From positions 310,001-374,000 of the forward strand of contig NZ_MCIA01000031.1 of assembly GCF_003609635.1 (NCBI RefSeq): 64,000 bases of DNA, given 5' to 3'. A program made the translations under genes and the position numbers. Each line of letters starts with the position of its first letter. Positions within the stretch are counted from its first letter, which is position 1. The notes under the pieces are model-generated. The model saw nothing but the letters and a program-made list of their open reading frames with translations, was not told the DNA's origin and did not search any database. This stretch comes from Lacrimispora algidixylanolytica. Its GTDB lineage: Bacteria > Bacillota > Clostridia > Lachnospirales > Lachnospiraceae. Of the stretch, positions 9,956 through 19,307 are shown in pieces.

Positions 9956-9992
9956 AAAAAGAAACGACTATCATAGATTCATGACAGCCGTT
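9956..9992 (-). terminator. Terminator-like hairpin in front of jetA
   Basis: As minus-strand RNA, the arm at 9992-9981 pairs with the arm at 9974-9963 over 12 bp (two G-U pairs, 6-base loop), followed by UCUUUUU. The G-U pairs exist only in the minus-strand RNA; the plus strand would have mismatches. Either it ends the upstream PTS operon or it attenuates jetABC, since a good promoter lies just upstream of it. Confidence 0.6.
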
Positions 9993-10018
9993 ATGTTTCT
10001 ATTAAGGCCTCTCTTTTT

Positions 10019-10047
10019 ATTATAACAAAATTCTCCATTTCTTACAA
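10019..10047 (-). promoter_or_regulatory. Promoter upstream of jetABC
   Basis: TTGTAA (10047-10042), 17 bases, TATAAT (10024-10019) on the minus strand. Transcription would start near 10012 and reach the terminator-like hairpin after about 20 bases, leaving a leader of about 130 bases before jetA. Confidence 0.6.
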
Positions 10048-10139
10048 TAACATTATCGTACCCATATTGGTCGGGACTTCTTTGAATTACTTCGTCTGTA
10101 ACCTATGTCATGATTTTGTAGAGCGTAATTCTTCATAAA

Positions 10140-10310
10140 TTATATTAGTTGTAAAATTGCTTTTTGCTTTGCATCTTCAAATCGCCTTTTTTATGAAGCA
10201 ATATCAGCTGCATGACTTCTTACTACATTACGAACTTCTTTCCTCAATATTTTAACTTTTCCAATTAAAATGCCTGAGTATACGGATCTACCAATATATT
10301 TTTCCATCAT
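10140..10310 (-). pseudogene. Enzyme I (ptsI) N-terminal remnant
   Basis: Read on the minus strand from ATG 10310/10307, the frame gives MEKYIGRSVYSGILIG, then KVKILRKE..NVVRS, a TAA at 10193-10191, then in the same frame KRRFEDAKQKAILQL and a second TAA at 10142-10140. This matches the first 55 or so residues of clostridial PTS Enzyme I proteins (K-S-V-Y-x-G-x-A-I-G, later R-F-E-x-A-K-x-K-A-I-x-Q-L). Everything after that, including the phospho-His domain and the PEP-binding domain, is missing and replaced by the jet promoter region. It follows the HPr gene by 13 bases, the usual ptsH-ptsI order. It is therefore a truncated dedicated ptsI. Confidence 0.6.
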
Positions 10311-10323
10311 GATTCTTCAGTAT

Positions 10324-10581
10324 TCATAGATTTTCCTTACAAAATGTTTCTAATTTTATCGCAACCATATCTTCATCTGTTCCTTCCATAATAAAAGTTA
10401 CTTTTTCCTTACAGTTTACATTAAGTGACATTAATGCCATAAGTCTCTTCCCATCAGCTGTCTGACCATTTTTTTCTATCGTAATTGAGCTTTCATAAAC
10501 AGAGACTTCCTTAACAAGCATACCAGCAGGTCTCGCATGAATTCCTGCTGGTTTTGTTATTATATATTCAAATTTTTTCAT
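10324..10581 (-). CDS. HPr-like phosphocarrier with Arg at position 46
   Basis: An 85-residue HPr paralogue. In the PTS, HPr takes phosphate from Enzyme I on His15 and passes it to EIIA. GIHARPAG puts the active His exactly at residue 15. In Firmicute HPr, Ser46 (KSIMGVMSL) is phosphorylated by HPr kinase to drive CcpA repression; here the segment reads KRLMALMSL with Arg at 46, so that switch is lost. The ATG at 10581 follows AGGAAGG; a longer frame to 10611 overlaps the upstream gene and lacks a site. Lying in a PTS operon in front of a ptsI remnant, it is probably a dedicated carrier for this sugar system rather than the housekeeping HPr. Confidence 0.85.
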   Translation of the reverse strand: MKKFEYIITKPAGIHARPAGMLVKEVSVYESSITIEKNGQTADGKRLMALMSLNVNCKEKVTFIMEGTDEDMVAIKLETFCKENL

Positions 10582-10594
10582 CTCTATTTCCTTC

Positions 10595-12520
10595 CTACTT
10601 GAAACAACCAACTACCGCTTCTATAAAATCTATATAAGCAGTGCTCTCTAAGACTTTTACTGCATTAGATTTGTCAATCAATAAAACAATTAAATTATCA
10701 TATACATCATGAAAGATTGCTCTTTCTTCTCTGCTGATTGCAAACATCATTACAATACTGACTGAGTTCTCATTCCAACTAATTGGCTTTTTTTCATTCA
10801 ATAATACAAACATACCCGTTTTATTGGCATTCATGTGCATAGAATGAGGAACTGCGATATGCTCAAATGCTGTAGAAGACTGCTTTTCTCGCTCAAAAAT
10901 CTCTTTTGCAAAATCATCTTTTATATAGCCTTCTTTTTTCATAACATTAACCATAAATAAAATTGCATCTTCTTTCCCCTTAAATTCTTTGTCCTTATAA
11001 AAAAATCGGGGATTTGATATTTGCATCAAATGCTGTTTTAATCTTGCTTTCTTTTTTCTTAAAATGATTTTGTCGATTATATAACTAATATCTTTATAAT
11101 CTTTTTCATTTAAAAAAGGGGTAACGATCACCGTTTCCATCCGCACCAGTTCCGTTATTGGAATTGTAGAAATAATTAAATCTGTTTTATCCAGCTTCTT
11201 TATCTCATCTAATGATGTAATGACTGTCTTTATTTCTAATTGATCCTGATAATGCTTTTTTAACTCCTCCATCATTTTATTGGAGAAATCATAATATTGC
11301 GGAAACAAGATAACACAGGTAATTACTTTTCTTTTGGATTTCTGAGTTTCCAAATTTCCACCAATGTGTAACGCTATATAGCCTATTTCGTCCTCTGACA
11401 AATCGTAATTTGTTAATTCATGAATTTTATTAGAAACCTCTACGGCACATTCAAAAATTAATGGACATGTATTTTTAATATGATTTACTAAAGGATTTTT
11501 TATTTTATATCCATTGCGTAATCTAACCAACATATTTTTAATATGCAATGTGAATTTAATTATAAAATCCACATTATCTATATCAACAAAATACGTATTT
11601 TTCAGTATATCGCTAAGCTGATTTACTATATTAACACATTCACTTCCTACCATATGTTCCAGATTTTCTTTATTAATTGCATTAAAATCCATTTTCATCA
11701 AATGACTTAATAAAATAATAGTTAATTCTTCAAATTCTGTTATGCTATATGTCACATTAAAATGATTTTCAATTTCTGTAGCAATATTTCTTGCCAGCTC
11801 CTGTTCACGAATACCAACACGCTTATCGTCCCTTTTTTCATTAACAAAAGTTCTTTCTTTTTTCATACGGTCGATACCTATGACTATATCCAATATTAAG
11901 TTAATCAAAGCATATTCATTTATGAAATAATGGTATTCCTCACATTTTGTTTCAATAAGCTTCTGCAGCAATTCCAGATCATACAACGGATAAATGTTTT
12001 TTATGACATCAATACTCATAATATGATCTGTAAATTCTTCATACAAAATATTGCTTAATGTTTTTCTTTTATCTAACTCATTTCCTTCTACAGCCACAAA
12101 TGAATTTGTGGCTGTTAGATATAAGTCATACTCCAGAAATTTTTTGCGTACTTTATACATATCCTTTTTGATGGTTTCAAAGCTAACGTAAATTTCATCT
12201 GCGATATTATATAGATCTGTCTTACTCCCCTGGTCCGCATCATTTGATAAAATACGGATTATAATATAATTAATTCGTTCATGGGAATTCTGCGGAATAT
12301 TTCTCCCCTTACTTTGAATGAAAGTTTTTGCTCTTTTTGAATCAATCAGATATCCTTTTCTGGAAGACTGAATCAAATTCGTCTCAGAGCTGTTAATTTC
12401 CGAAATGTAATTTTTTATACTTCGTTCAGAGACTCCCATTACATTAGCCAAATAACCGGCATTAATCCATTCTTCATTTGACAGCATAATTTTAATCAGT
12501 CTCTTGCAATTGTCCTTCAT
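10595..12520 (-). CDS. PRD-domain transcriptional activator (LicR/ManR type)
   Basis: A 641-residue regulator. N-terminal helix-turn-helix segments (NAGYLANVMGVSERSIKNYI and a second with SFETIKKDMYKV) are followed by two PRD domains (roughly 170-380; DEIGYIALHIGG marks PRD2), an EIIB-like domain (about 385-480, VITCVILFPQ, lacking the glycine-rich P-loop), and an EIIA-like domain at the C-terminus (FEHIAVPHSMHM, with the phospho-His in AVPH). Such proteins activate PTS operons when their PRDs are phosphorylated by HPr and are switched off by the EII proteins. ATG 12520 has GAAAGG 8 bases upstream. It sits inside the operon it probably controls; a 13-bp inverted repeat upstream of the EIIB gene is the likely target. 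Confidence 0.85.
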   Translation of the reverse strand: MKDNCKRLIKIMLSNEEWINAGYLANVMGVSERSIKNYISEINSSETNLIQSSRKGYLIDSKRAKTFIQSKGRNIPQNSHERINYIIIRILSNDADQGSKTDLYNIADEIYVSFETIKKDMYKVRKKFLEYDLYLTATNSFVAVEGNELDKRKTLSNILYEEFTDHIMSIDVIKNIYPLYDLELLQKLIETKCEEYHYFINEYALINLILDIVIGIDRMKKERTFVNEKRDDKRVGIREQELARNIATEIENHFNVTYSITEFEELTIILLSHLMKMDFNAINKENLEHMVGSECVNIVNQLSDILKNTYFVDIDNVDFIIKFTLHIKNMLVRLRNGYKIKNPLVNHIKNTCPLIFECAVEVSNKIHELTNYDLSEDEIGYIALHIGGNLETQKSKRKVITCVILFPQYYDFSNKMMEELKKHYQDQLEIKTVITSLDEIKKLDKTDLIISTIPITELVRMETVIVTPFLNEKDYKDISYIIDKIILRKKKARLKQHLMQISNPRFFYKDKEFKGKEDAILFMVNVMKKEGYIKDDFAKEIFEREKQSSTAFEHIAVPHSMHMNANKTGMFVLLNEKKPISWNENSVSIVMMFAISREERAIFHDVYDNLIVLLIDKSNAVKVLESTAYIDFIEAVVGCFK

Positions 12521-12539
12521 TCTTATTACCTTTCTTCCA

Positions 12540-13421
12540 CTAATTTTGCTTTCCATTCAATATTCCGATTGCCGTAAGAACGCAAACAATACCTAAAACA
12601 GTAGATACTGTTATTCTTTCTGAAAAGATTAAAACACCTATGATCGTTGCAACGACCGGTTCCACTGATGCGATGACTGAAGCTCTGCTAGCTTCCATAT
12701 TAATTAAAGCCTTTGTATATAAAATATATGGTATAACATTAAAAATCAAAGCAGATACGATAATGGTCACGAATGCGATCGGTGCTTTCACGCAGATTTC
12801 AACAATTCCAGGTACATCTCCAATAAAGGCACCTCCCACACTGGCAATTAAAAAGGTATAACTTATTATGGTTAACGAATGATATTTTTTCAGTAGAATT
12901 CTTGCAAAAATGCTATAGAATGCATAACCGATTGCAGCACATACCCCAAACCAAAGCCCTTTCTCTGTAATTTGTCCGATATCACTTGAAAAAATTCCGG
13001 AAACAAGCGCACATCCGATCACAGATAATAGAATTGCAGATAGCTTGTATCTTGTTATCTTCTCTTTAAAAACGGGAATCGACAATAGCATTACAAAAAC
13101 TGGTGAAGTATATAAAAGAACTGCTGCAATCGATAGTGAGGTCAGTTGAACCGTGATACAATAACAGGTATTAAAAAATAACATACTAAAAATACCTATC
13201 CCTAAAAACCATTTAATATCCTTTCGTTCAACCTTCAACTTTTTTCTGTCAGTTACTGACAGAAATCCAAATAAAAAAATATCTGCAACGAACAATCTTG
13301 CAACGACCATCTGTATGGATGAAAAATGAAATTGAGAAAGAATTCTGATGGATACCCCAATTGCTCCCCACATACTTGCTGCAAGAATCACATAAACTAT
13401 AGATAACCGTTTCTCTTTCAT
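12540..13421 (-). CDS. EamA/DMT family transporter
   Basis: A 293-residue inner-membrane protein with about ten hydrophobic helices in two EamA repeats (first: VYVILAASMWGAIGVSIRIL; second: LWFGVCAAIGYAFYSIFARI). EamA proteins are drug/metabolite transporters, mostly exporters. The second-repeat signature EPVVATIIGVLIFSERIT is typical. ATG 13421 has AAAGGA 9 bases upstream; the longer frame to 13493 overlaps the GH1 gene end. It is placed between the glycosidase and the regulator in a beta-glucoside PTS operon. By inference it may export an aglycone or another by-product released by the hydrolase; the sequence alone gives no substrate. Confidence 0.85.
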   Translation of the reverse strand: MKEKRLSIVYVILAASMWGAIGVSIRILSQFHFSSIQMVVARLFVADIFLFGFLSVTDRKKLKVERKDIKWFLGIGIFSMLFFNTCYCITVQLTSLSIAAVLLYTSPVFVMLLSIPVFKEKITRYKLSAILLSVIGCALVSGIFSSDIGQITEKGLWFGVCAAIGYAFYSIFARILLKKYHSLTIISYTFLIASVGGAFIGDVPGIVEICVKAPIAFVTIIVSALIFNVIPYILYTKALINMEASRASVIASVEPVVATIIGVLIFSERITVSTVLGIVCVLTAIGILNGKQN

Positions 13422-13479
13422 TCCACCTGTTCCTTTGTATGCTTTAATTTGGGTTGATTTTAGCAACAGGCCGTTCCGG

Positions 13480-14980
<1,501 letters not shown>

Positions 14981-14987
14981 TTTAAAT

Positions 14988-15326
14988 TTATTTATTTTCA
15001 AGTGCTTCCAAACGTTTACCGACAGCCTCCATAACCTTAATCAACTGCTTTGCTATATTAATTTCGCTATAGATGGTCATCAATGTATCTTGCGCATGTG
15101 CAAACAATAAGGTATATTCAGACTTTTCTCCTCTTGTCTCGCCTTGTATTGCATCAGTCTGCACCATATGCGCTTCTATGATATATTTATTTGCCTCTTT
15201 CATTAATTCTTTAGCCTTTTCCACATCAAATTCTGCCAAAGCATCTAAGGCTTTTTGATTGCAAACTCTAGCATCTCCGGCACTCATAATAATTTTCATA
15301 GCATTTTCAATAATCTGTTCATTCAT
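14988..15326 (-). CDS. PTS lactose/cellobiose-type EIIA
   Basis: A 112-residue all-helical cytoplasmic EIIA of the Lac family, which forms trimers and transfers phosphate from HPr to EIIB. The phospho-His is seen in LLFAHAQDTLM (His77); the canonical motif HAQDHLM is nearly intact. The N-terminal SAGDAR motif (residues 15-20) is also typical. ATG 15326 has GGAGA 8 bases upstream; the upstream in-frame ATG at 15341 overlaps that site and is not preceded by one. It lies between EIIC and the glycosidase, a common cel/lic operon order. Confidence 0.92.
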   Translation of the reverse strand: MNEQIIENAMKIIMSAGDARVCNQKALDALAEFDVEKAKELMKEANKYIIEAHMVQTDAIQGETRGEKSEYTLLFAHAQDTLMTIYSEINIAKQLIKVMEAVGKRLEALENK

Positions 15327-15349
15327 TTTTTTTATCTCCATTTATTATT

Positions 15350-16597
15350 CTATTTTCTTGCTTCTACTTCAGCTTCTGTCTCTTGTTTATCATATGCCTT
15401 AAAGAATGGATACCAAATTACAGATGCTACAGCAACTGAAATAATTAAGAATATAATTGCTTTAAATGAACCTGTTGAGATCCATGTAGAAATTGGATAT
15501 GGGCAATACCATAATTCAAATTGAATCTTTGGCATAGGTGCAAATGCAAGAACTTTTACGAAGAACCATGTTAAAAGCGGAATCACTATACCGATGATCC
15601 ACATTGGTAACATTAAAAGCGGGTTCCATGCAATACAGCCAAATACAACCGGCTCATTGATGTTGAAGATGCTAGGTAGCAAACAAGCCTTTCCTAATGA
15701 ACTTAACCTTTTTGATTTTGCACGTATCAACATAATTACAAGCGGTAATGTGCAAGCTACACCACCTACCCACATATAAGTGCAATAAACTAATCCTTCT
15801 GTATAGATGTTCATGGATGCAACGGTTGCGGTTCCTGCTGCCACCATTGCCAAGTTGGCTGTAATACCAGCAAGTCTGACTGGTTGTCCAACTGGTGTTA
15901 ATACCCACGCTGAAATACCCATTGAGTAGATAAAGCAACTTAGGAAACACATAAATGTAAATCCATACCAAGTATTTAAGAAACCTTGTAAAGGCATGAA
16001 TATGTTTACAATGATTTGATATAAGTTAACATTATTGATTAATACTACGATCCAACCGAAGCAAACTACAATTACAATTGGTAACATCTGATCAAACCAG
16101 GTTCTTACAAAATCCGGGATAGCTGAATCCTGTTTAAAGAAACTAAATTTAGCGAATAATGCAAATACAAGTGATGTAATTACACCTGTTATCATTGCTA
16201 CGAACATACCGCCGGCACCAAGCGCAGATGATCCGAAACCTACAGTTCCTTCAGCTTCAACTACCGGAGTTACACAGATTAAGAAGAAAATCAAACCTGT
16301 TAAACCAGCTATTAGCCTTTGTTTGCGCAGCTTCTTTTTCTAACAATAATTAAATGGTACTAAGAAGGCTACAAAGAGTGACAATTTACTCATAGTCCAT
16401 CCAAACGGGGTCCAGAAACTTGGTAACCAAGGAATGTAGTCATTCAAAATTGCTAAACAGCAGAACACAGAACCAAGTAAGATAAATGGTAATGTCTGCA
16501 TAATGGAATCTTTTAAAATAACAACCCAACTGTTTTGACTTATTTTGTTCATCTTAGGTGCAAAGCTGCTCTCAAGCCAACTAATTAACTTATCCAT
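15350..16597 (-). pseudogene. PTS cellobiose-type EIIC, interrupted by an in-frame TAG
   Basis: The membrane channel of the beta-glucoside PTS. The N-terminal part (85 codons, LESSFAPKMNKISQNSW, typical for EIIC of the Lac/Cel family) ends ...FVAFLVPFNYC and a TAG at 16342-16340. Directly after it the same frame continues KKKLRKQRLIAGLTGLIFF and runs 329 further codons to 15350, with family motifs such as NINEPVVFG. There is no frameshift: a single GAG-to-TAG change would explain it, since homologues have a charged residue before KK there. Total length would be 415 residues, normal for the family. The options are a nonsense-mutated pseudogene, a sequencing error, or suppression/readthrough. 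A TTG at 16294 could restart translation but would omit the first helices. Confidence 0.8.
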
Positions 16598-16616
16598 CTT
16601 CCATTCCTCCGCTTAT

Positions 16617-16928
16617 TTATTCATAAAGTGATAAAATGTGTTCTATTGCTTTTGCCCCATCTAATCTGGAATAATATTCCGGTTTCATCAATGCAATTTT
16701 AACTGGATACTCATGAGTATATTCCTCCAAGTCATCCATAACATACTCAAGATGTGGTCCGACCATAATTAGATCAACATCTTCAATGTAGTTATCAATT
16801 TCAGAATCACTTCTTGCCTGTACTTCCATCTCTATTTCTTTTTGCTTCGCGGCCTTTCTAATATTTGCTGCCATGAATCCGCTGGAAGCCCCTGAACCAC
16901 ATACCAAAAGAACTCTTAATTTTTTCAT
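16617..16928 (-). CDS. PTS lactose/cellobiose-type EIIB
   Basis: A 103-residue cytoplasmic EIIB. The phospho-Cys is residue 10 in LLVCGSGASSGFMA, a complete P-loop-like motif. It receives phosphate from EIIA and passes it to the sugar at EIIC. It is the first gene of the operon; ATG 16928 has AAGGAGG 9 bases upstream. Its spacing to EIIC is 19 bases. The activator-type promoter with a 13-bp inverted repeat lies directly upstream, so this gene marks the start of the PTS transcript that ends at the Enzyme I remnant. Confidence 0.92.
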   Translation of the reverse strand: MKKLRVLLVCGSGASSGFMAANIRKAAKQKEIEMEVQARSDSEIDNYIEDVDLIMVGPHLEYVMDDLEEYTHEYPVKIALMKPEYYSRLDGAKAIEHILSLYE

Positions 16929-16957
16929 TTCTCGGTTCCTCCTTTTTATTTAATTAC

Positions 16958-17020
16958 ATTATATCGAACCGTGTTATAGATTTCGAATAAATATTTGCAC
17001 CTTTACTGTGCAAATATTTA
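16958..17020 (-). promoter_or_regulatory. Activator-type promoter and operator of the PTS operon
   Basis: A TATAAT (16963-16958) is present without a recognisable -35. Upstream is a perfect 13-bp inverted repeat, TAAATATTTGCAC (16988-17000) and its complement (17008-17020), centred near -52 relative to the expected start. That arrangement fits a promoter needing an activator, most simply the PRD regulator encoded at 10595-12520. I saw no cre site here. Confidence 0.6.
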
Positions 17021-17133
17021 CTTTGCCTTTTTACAATAAATAGGATTGTAGTATCAGCCGATTGAAATCTGCCAATTCCACAATCCTTCATAAGTTTACA
17101 TAAATTATATTTCACAAATAATGTTTAATGATA

Positions 17134-17167
17134 TAAAAAACCGCTGCAGCGTCAGCTAACAGCGGTT
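17134..17167 (-). terminator. Terminator of ftsH
   Basis: Minus-strand RNA: AACCGCUG (17167-17160) pairs with CAGCGGUU (17146-17139), followed by UUUUAUAU. It starts 9 bases after the ftsH stop. Confidence 0.8.
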
Positions 17168-17175
17168 CTATTAAT

Positions 17176-19167
17176 TTAATTTTTAATGTTTCCAAGTTCG
17201 GAATCTGTTTCTTTTATTTCTGTCTTTTCTTCCGTCTTTTCCTCAACCCAGTCCGTAAGACCGTCGGAATCTTCAGATTTGTCTTTGTGTTCAGAATCCT
17301 TTTTTTGTTCTACTGGCTCCGGAATTCCTTTGGCTTCCCGGAAAATCTTCATAAATTCCTTGCCGGTAATTGTCTCGCGTTCAATTAGGAACTCTGCAAT
17401 CTTATCCATAACATCACGGTTATCTACAAGCAGGGATTTAGCTTCCTCGTAAGCTTCCTTCAGCATTCTCATGACTTCATCATCAATCTGGGAAGACGTT
17501 GCTTCTGCACAGTTCATCACCACACGTCCGCTTAAGTACTGGTCTTCCTTAGCTGCAAGGCCCATAAGGCCAAATCTTTCAGACATACCGTACTGGGTCA
17601 CCATCGCACGGGCAATCTTCGTCGCCTGTTCAATATCATTGGCAGCTCCAGTGGTAATGGAGTCAAATACGATTTCCTCTGCGGCACGACCTCCCAGATA
17701 GCCCACCAGCATGGCATGAAGCTCTTTCTTGGAATTCAAGAATTTCTCTTCCTCAGGTACGTGCATAACATATCCAAGTGCTCCCATGGTTCTTGGAACA
17801 ATGGTGATTTTCTGAACTGGCTCTGAATCCTTTTGAAGGGCACTAACCAAAGCATGACCTACTTCGTGGTAGGAAACGATACGTCGCTCTTCTTTGTTCA
17901 GTACACGGTCCTTTTTCTCTTTTCCTACAAGAACTACTTCAACAGCTTCAAACAGATCTTTCTGAGATACCGCATGACGTCCGTGTTTTACTGCCAAAAT
18001 AGCACCTTCGTTGATCATGTTAGCAAGATCAGATCCAACTGCACCAGAGGTTGCAAGAGCAATCGCATCAAGATCAACGGACTCATCCATAAGAACATCT
18101 TTTGAGTGAACCTTTAATATATCCACACGACCTTTTAAATCTGGCTTATCCACGATAATACGACGGTCAAAACGACCGGGTCTTAATAAAGCAGGGTCTA
18201 ATATCTCAGGGCGATTGGTCGCAGCAAGGACCAAAAGTCCTTTAGAAGAGTCAAATCCATCCATCTCTGAAAGAAGCTGGTTTAATGTCTGTTCTCTCTC
18301 ATCGTTGCCTCCACCAAATTTGGAATCACGGCTTTTTCCGATGGCATCCACTTCATCAATAAATATGATACAAGGAGCAGATTCCTGAGCCTGTTTAAAC
18401 AAATCACGAACACGGGATGCACCCACACCTACGAACATCTCTACAAAATCCGAACCAGATAGAGAATAAAATGGAACGTGAGCTTCACCAGCGACTGCCT
18501 TGGCAAGAAGAGTCTTTCCTGTTCCAGGAGGTCCCACTAACAAAGCTCCCTTTGGAAGCTTGGCACCAATCTTTGTATACTTTCCTGGATTATGAAGGAA
18601 ATCTACGATTTCGGTTAAGGATTCCTTCGCCTCATCTTCCCCCGCCACATCTTTAAACGTGATACCGGTTTCTTTTTGTACATAGACCTTAGCGTTGCTC
18701 TTTCCAACGCCCATCAGTCCGCCACCGCCACCAACCCGGCGCATCATGAAGTTTAATAAAAAACCCATAGCGGCAAATAAAAGCAGATAGCTGACAATGG
18801 TCTGAAGAAAGAAGTTACCATCCTTCCGGATCCTGACAGTATCGACTCCCGCATCATGAAGACGATCTACAAGCTTTAAATCATTATCCATTCTCACCGT
18901 ATAATAGGAAACTCCAGGCTTGTACCCTTCCCAAGTCGTCTTCGGATTAATGGAAATCTTTGAATCGTCCACATGAACCGACTCTACCTGTTTCGCATCA
19001 ACCATATTCATAAAGATGTCATAGCTCAGCTCTTTATTGGTCCTTGCTGTGATCGCATTATGAAGATAAGATATCCCCGCCACTGCAATCAGAAACGTAA
19101 TGACCCATATAACGATGGCCTGGGTATTTTTCGGCATCTTATTTTGATTCTGATTCTTGTTATCCAT
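17176..19167 (-). CDS. ftsH: ATP-dependent zinc metalloprotease FtsH
   Basis: A 663-residue membrane AAA+ protease that extracts and degrades membrane and regulatory proteins. Two N-terminal membrane helices (about 17-35 and 121-141) flank a small extracytoplasmic domain. The AAA module has Walker A GPPGTGKT (212-219), pore loop FVGVGASR, Walker B IIFIDE (267-272) and second region of homology RPGRFDRR (329-336). The zinc site is HEVGH (434-438), a conservative variant of the usual HEAGH. The C-terminus is a charged, Glu/Lys-rich tail. ATG is preceded by GGAG at a rather long distance. It is monocistronic with its own promoter and terminator. Confidence 0.97.
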   Translation of the reverse strand: MDNKNQNQNKMPKNTQAIVIWVITFLIAVAGISYLHNAITARTNKELSYDIFMNMVDAKQVESVHVDDSKISINPKTTWEGYKPGVSYYTVRMDNDLKLVDRLHDAGVDTVRIRKDGNFFLQTIVSYLLLFAAMGFLLNFMMRRVGGGGGLMGVGKSNAKVYVQKETGITFKDVAGEDEAKESLTEIVDFLHNPGKYTKIGAKLPKGALLVGPPGTGKTLLAKAVAGEAHVPFYSLSGSDFVEMFVGVGASRVRDLFKQAQESAPCIIFIDEVDAIGKSRDSKFGGGNDEREQTLNQLLSEMDGFDSSKGLLVLAATNRPEILDPALLRPGRFDRRIIVDKPDLKGRVDILKVHSKDVLMDESVDLDAIALATSGAVGSDLANMINEGAILAVKHGRHAVSQKDLFEAVEVVLVGKEKKDRVLNKEERRIVSYHEVGHALVSALQKDSEPVQKITIVPRTMGALGYVMHVPEEEKFLNSKKELHAMLVGYLGGRAAEEIVFDSITTGAANDIEQATKIARAMVTQYGMSERFGLMGLAAKEDQYLSGRVVMNCAEATSSQIDDEVMRMLKEAYEEAKSLLVDNRDVMDKIAEFLIERETITGKEFMKIFREAKGIPEPVEQKKDSEHKDKSEDSDGLTDWVEEKTEEKTEIKETDSELGNIKN

Positions 19168-19218
19168 CTGTGTAAAGTCTCCAATCCGGATAGTTTCTAC
19201 CCATTCTATATCTCTATC

Positions 19219-19247
19219 ATTATAGTGTCAGTTTCCCCATAAATCAA
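19219..19247 (-). promoter_or_regulatory. ftsH promoter
   Basis: TTGATT (19247-19242), 17 bases, TATAAT (19224-19219) on the minus strand, about 50 bases upstream of the ftsH ATG. Confidence 0.65.
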
Positions 19248-19307
19248 GAAAAGAATTATAAAATCCTTATAAACACCGGCATTGGATTTATTTTTCAAAA
19301 ATGTATA

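Noticed and set aside
9883-9957. N-terminal extension of JetA from a TTG at 9957
   Set aside because: It lacks a ribosome site and lies within the leader hairpins; ATG 9882 is close to a purine-rich site and gives the conserved N-terminus.
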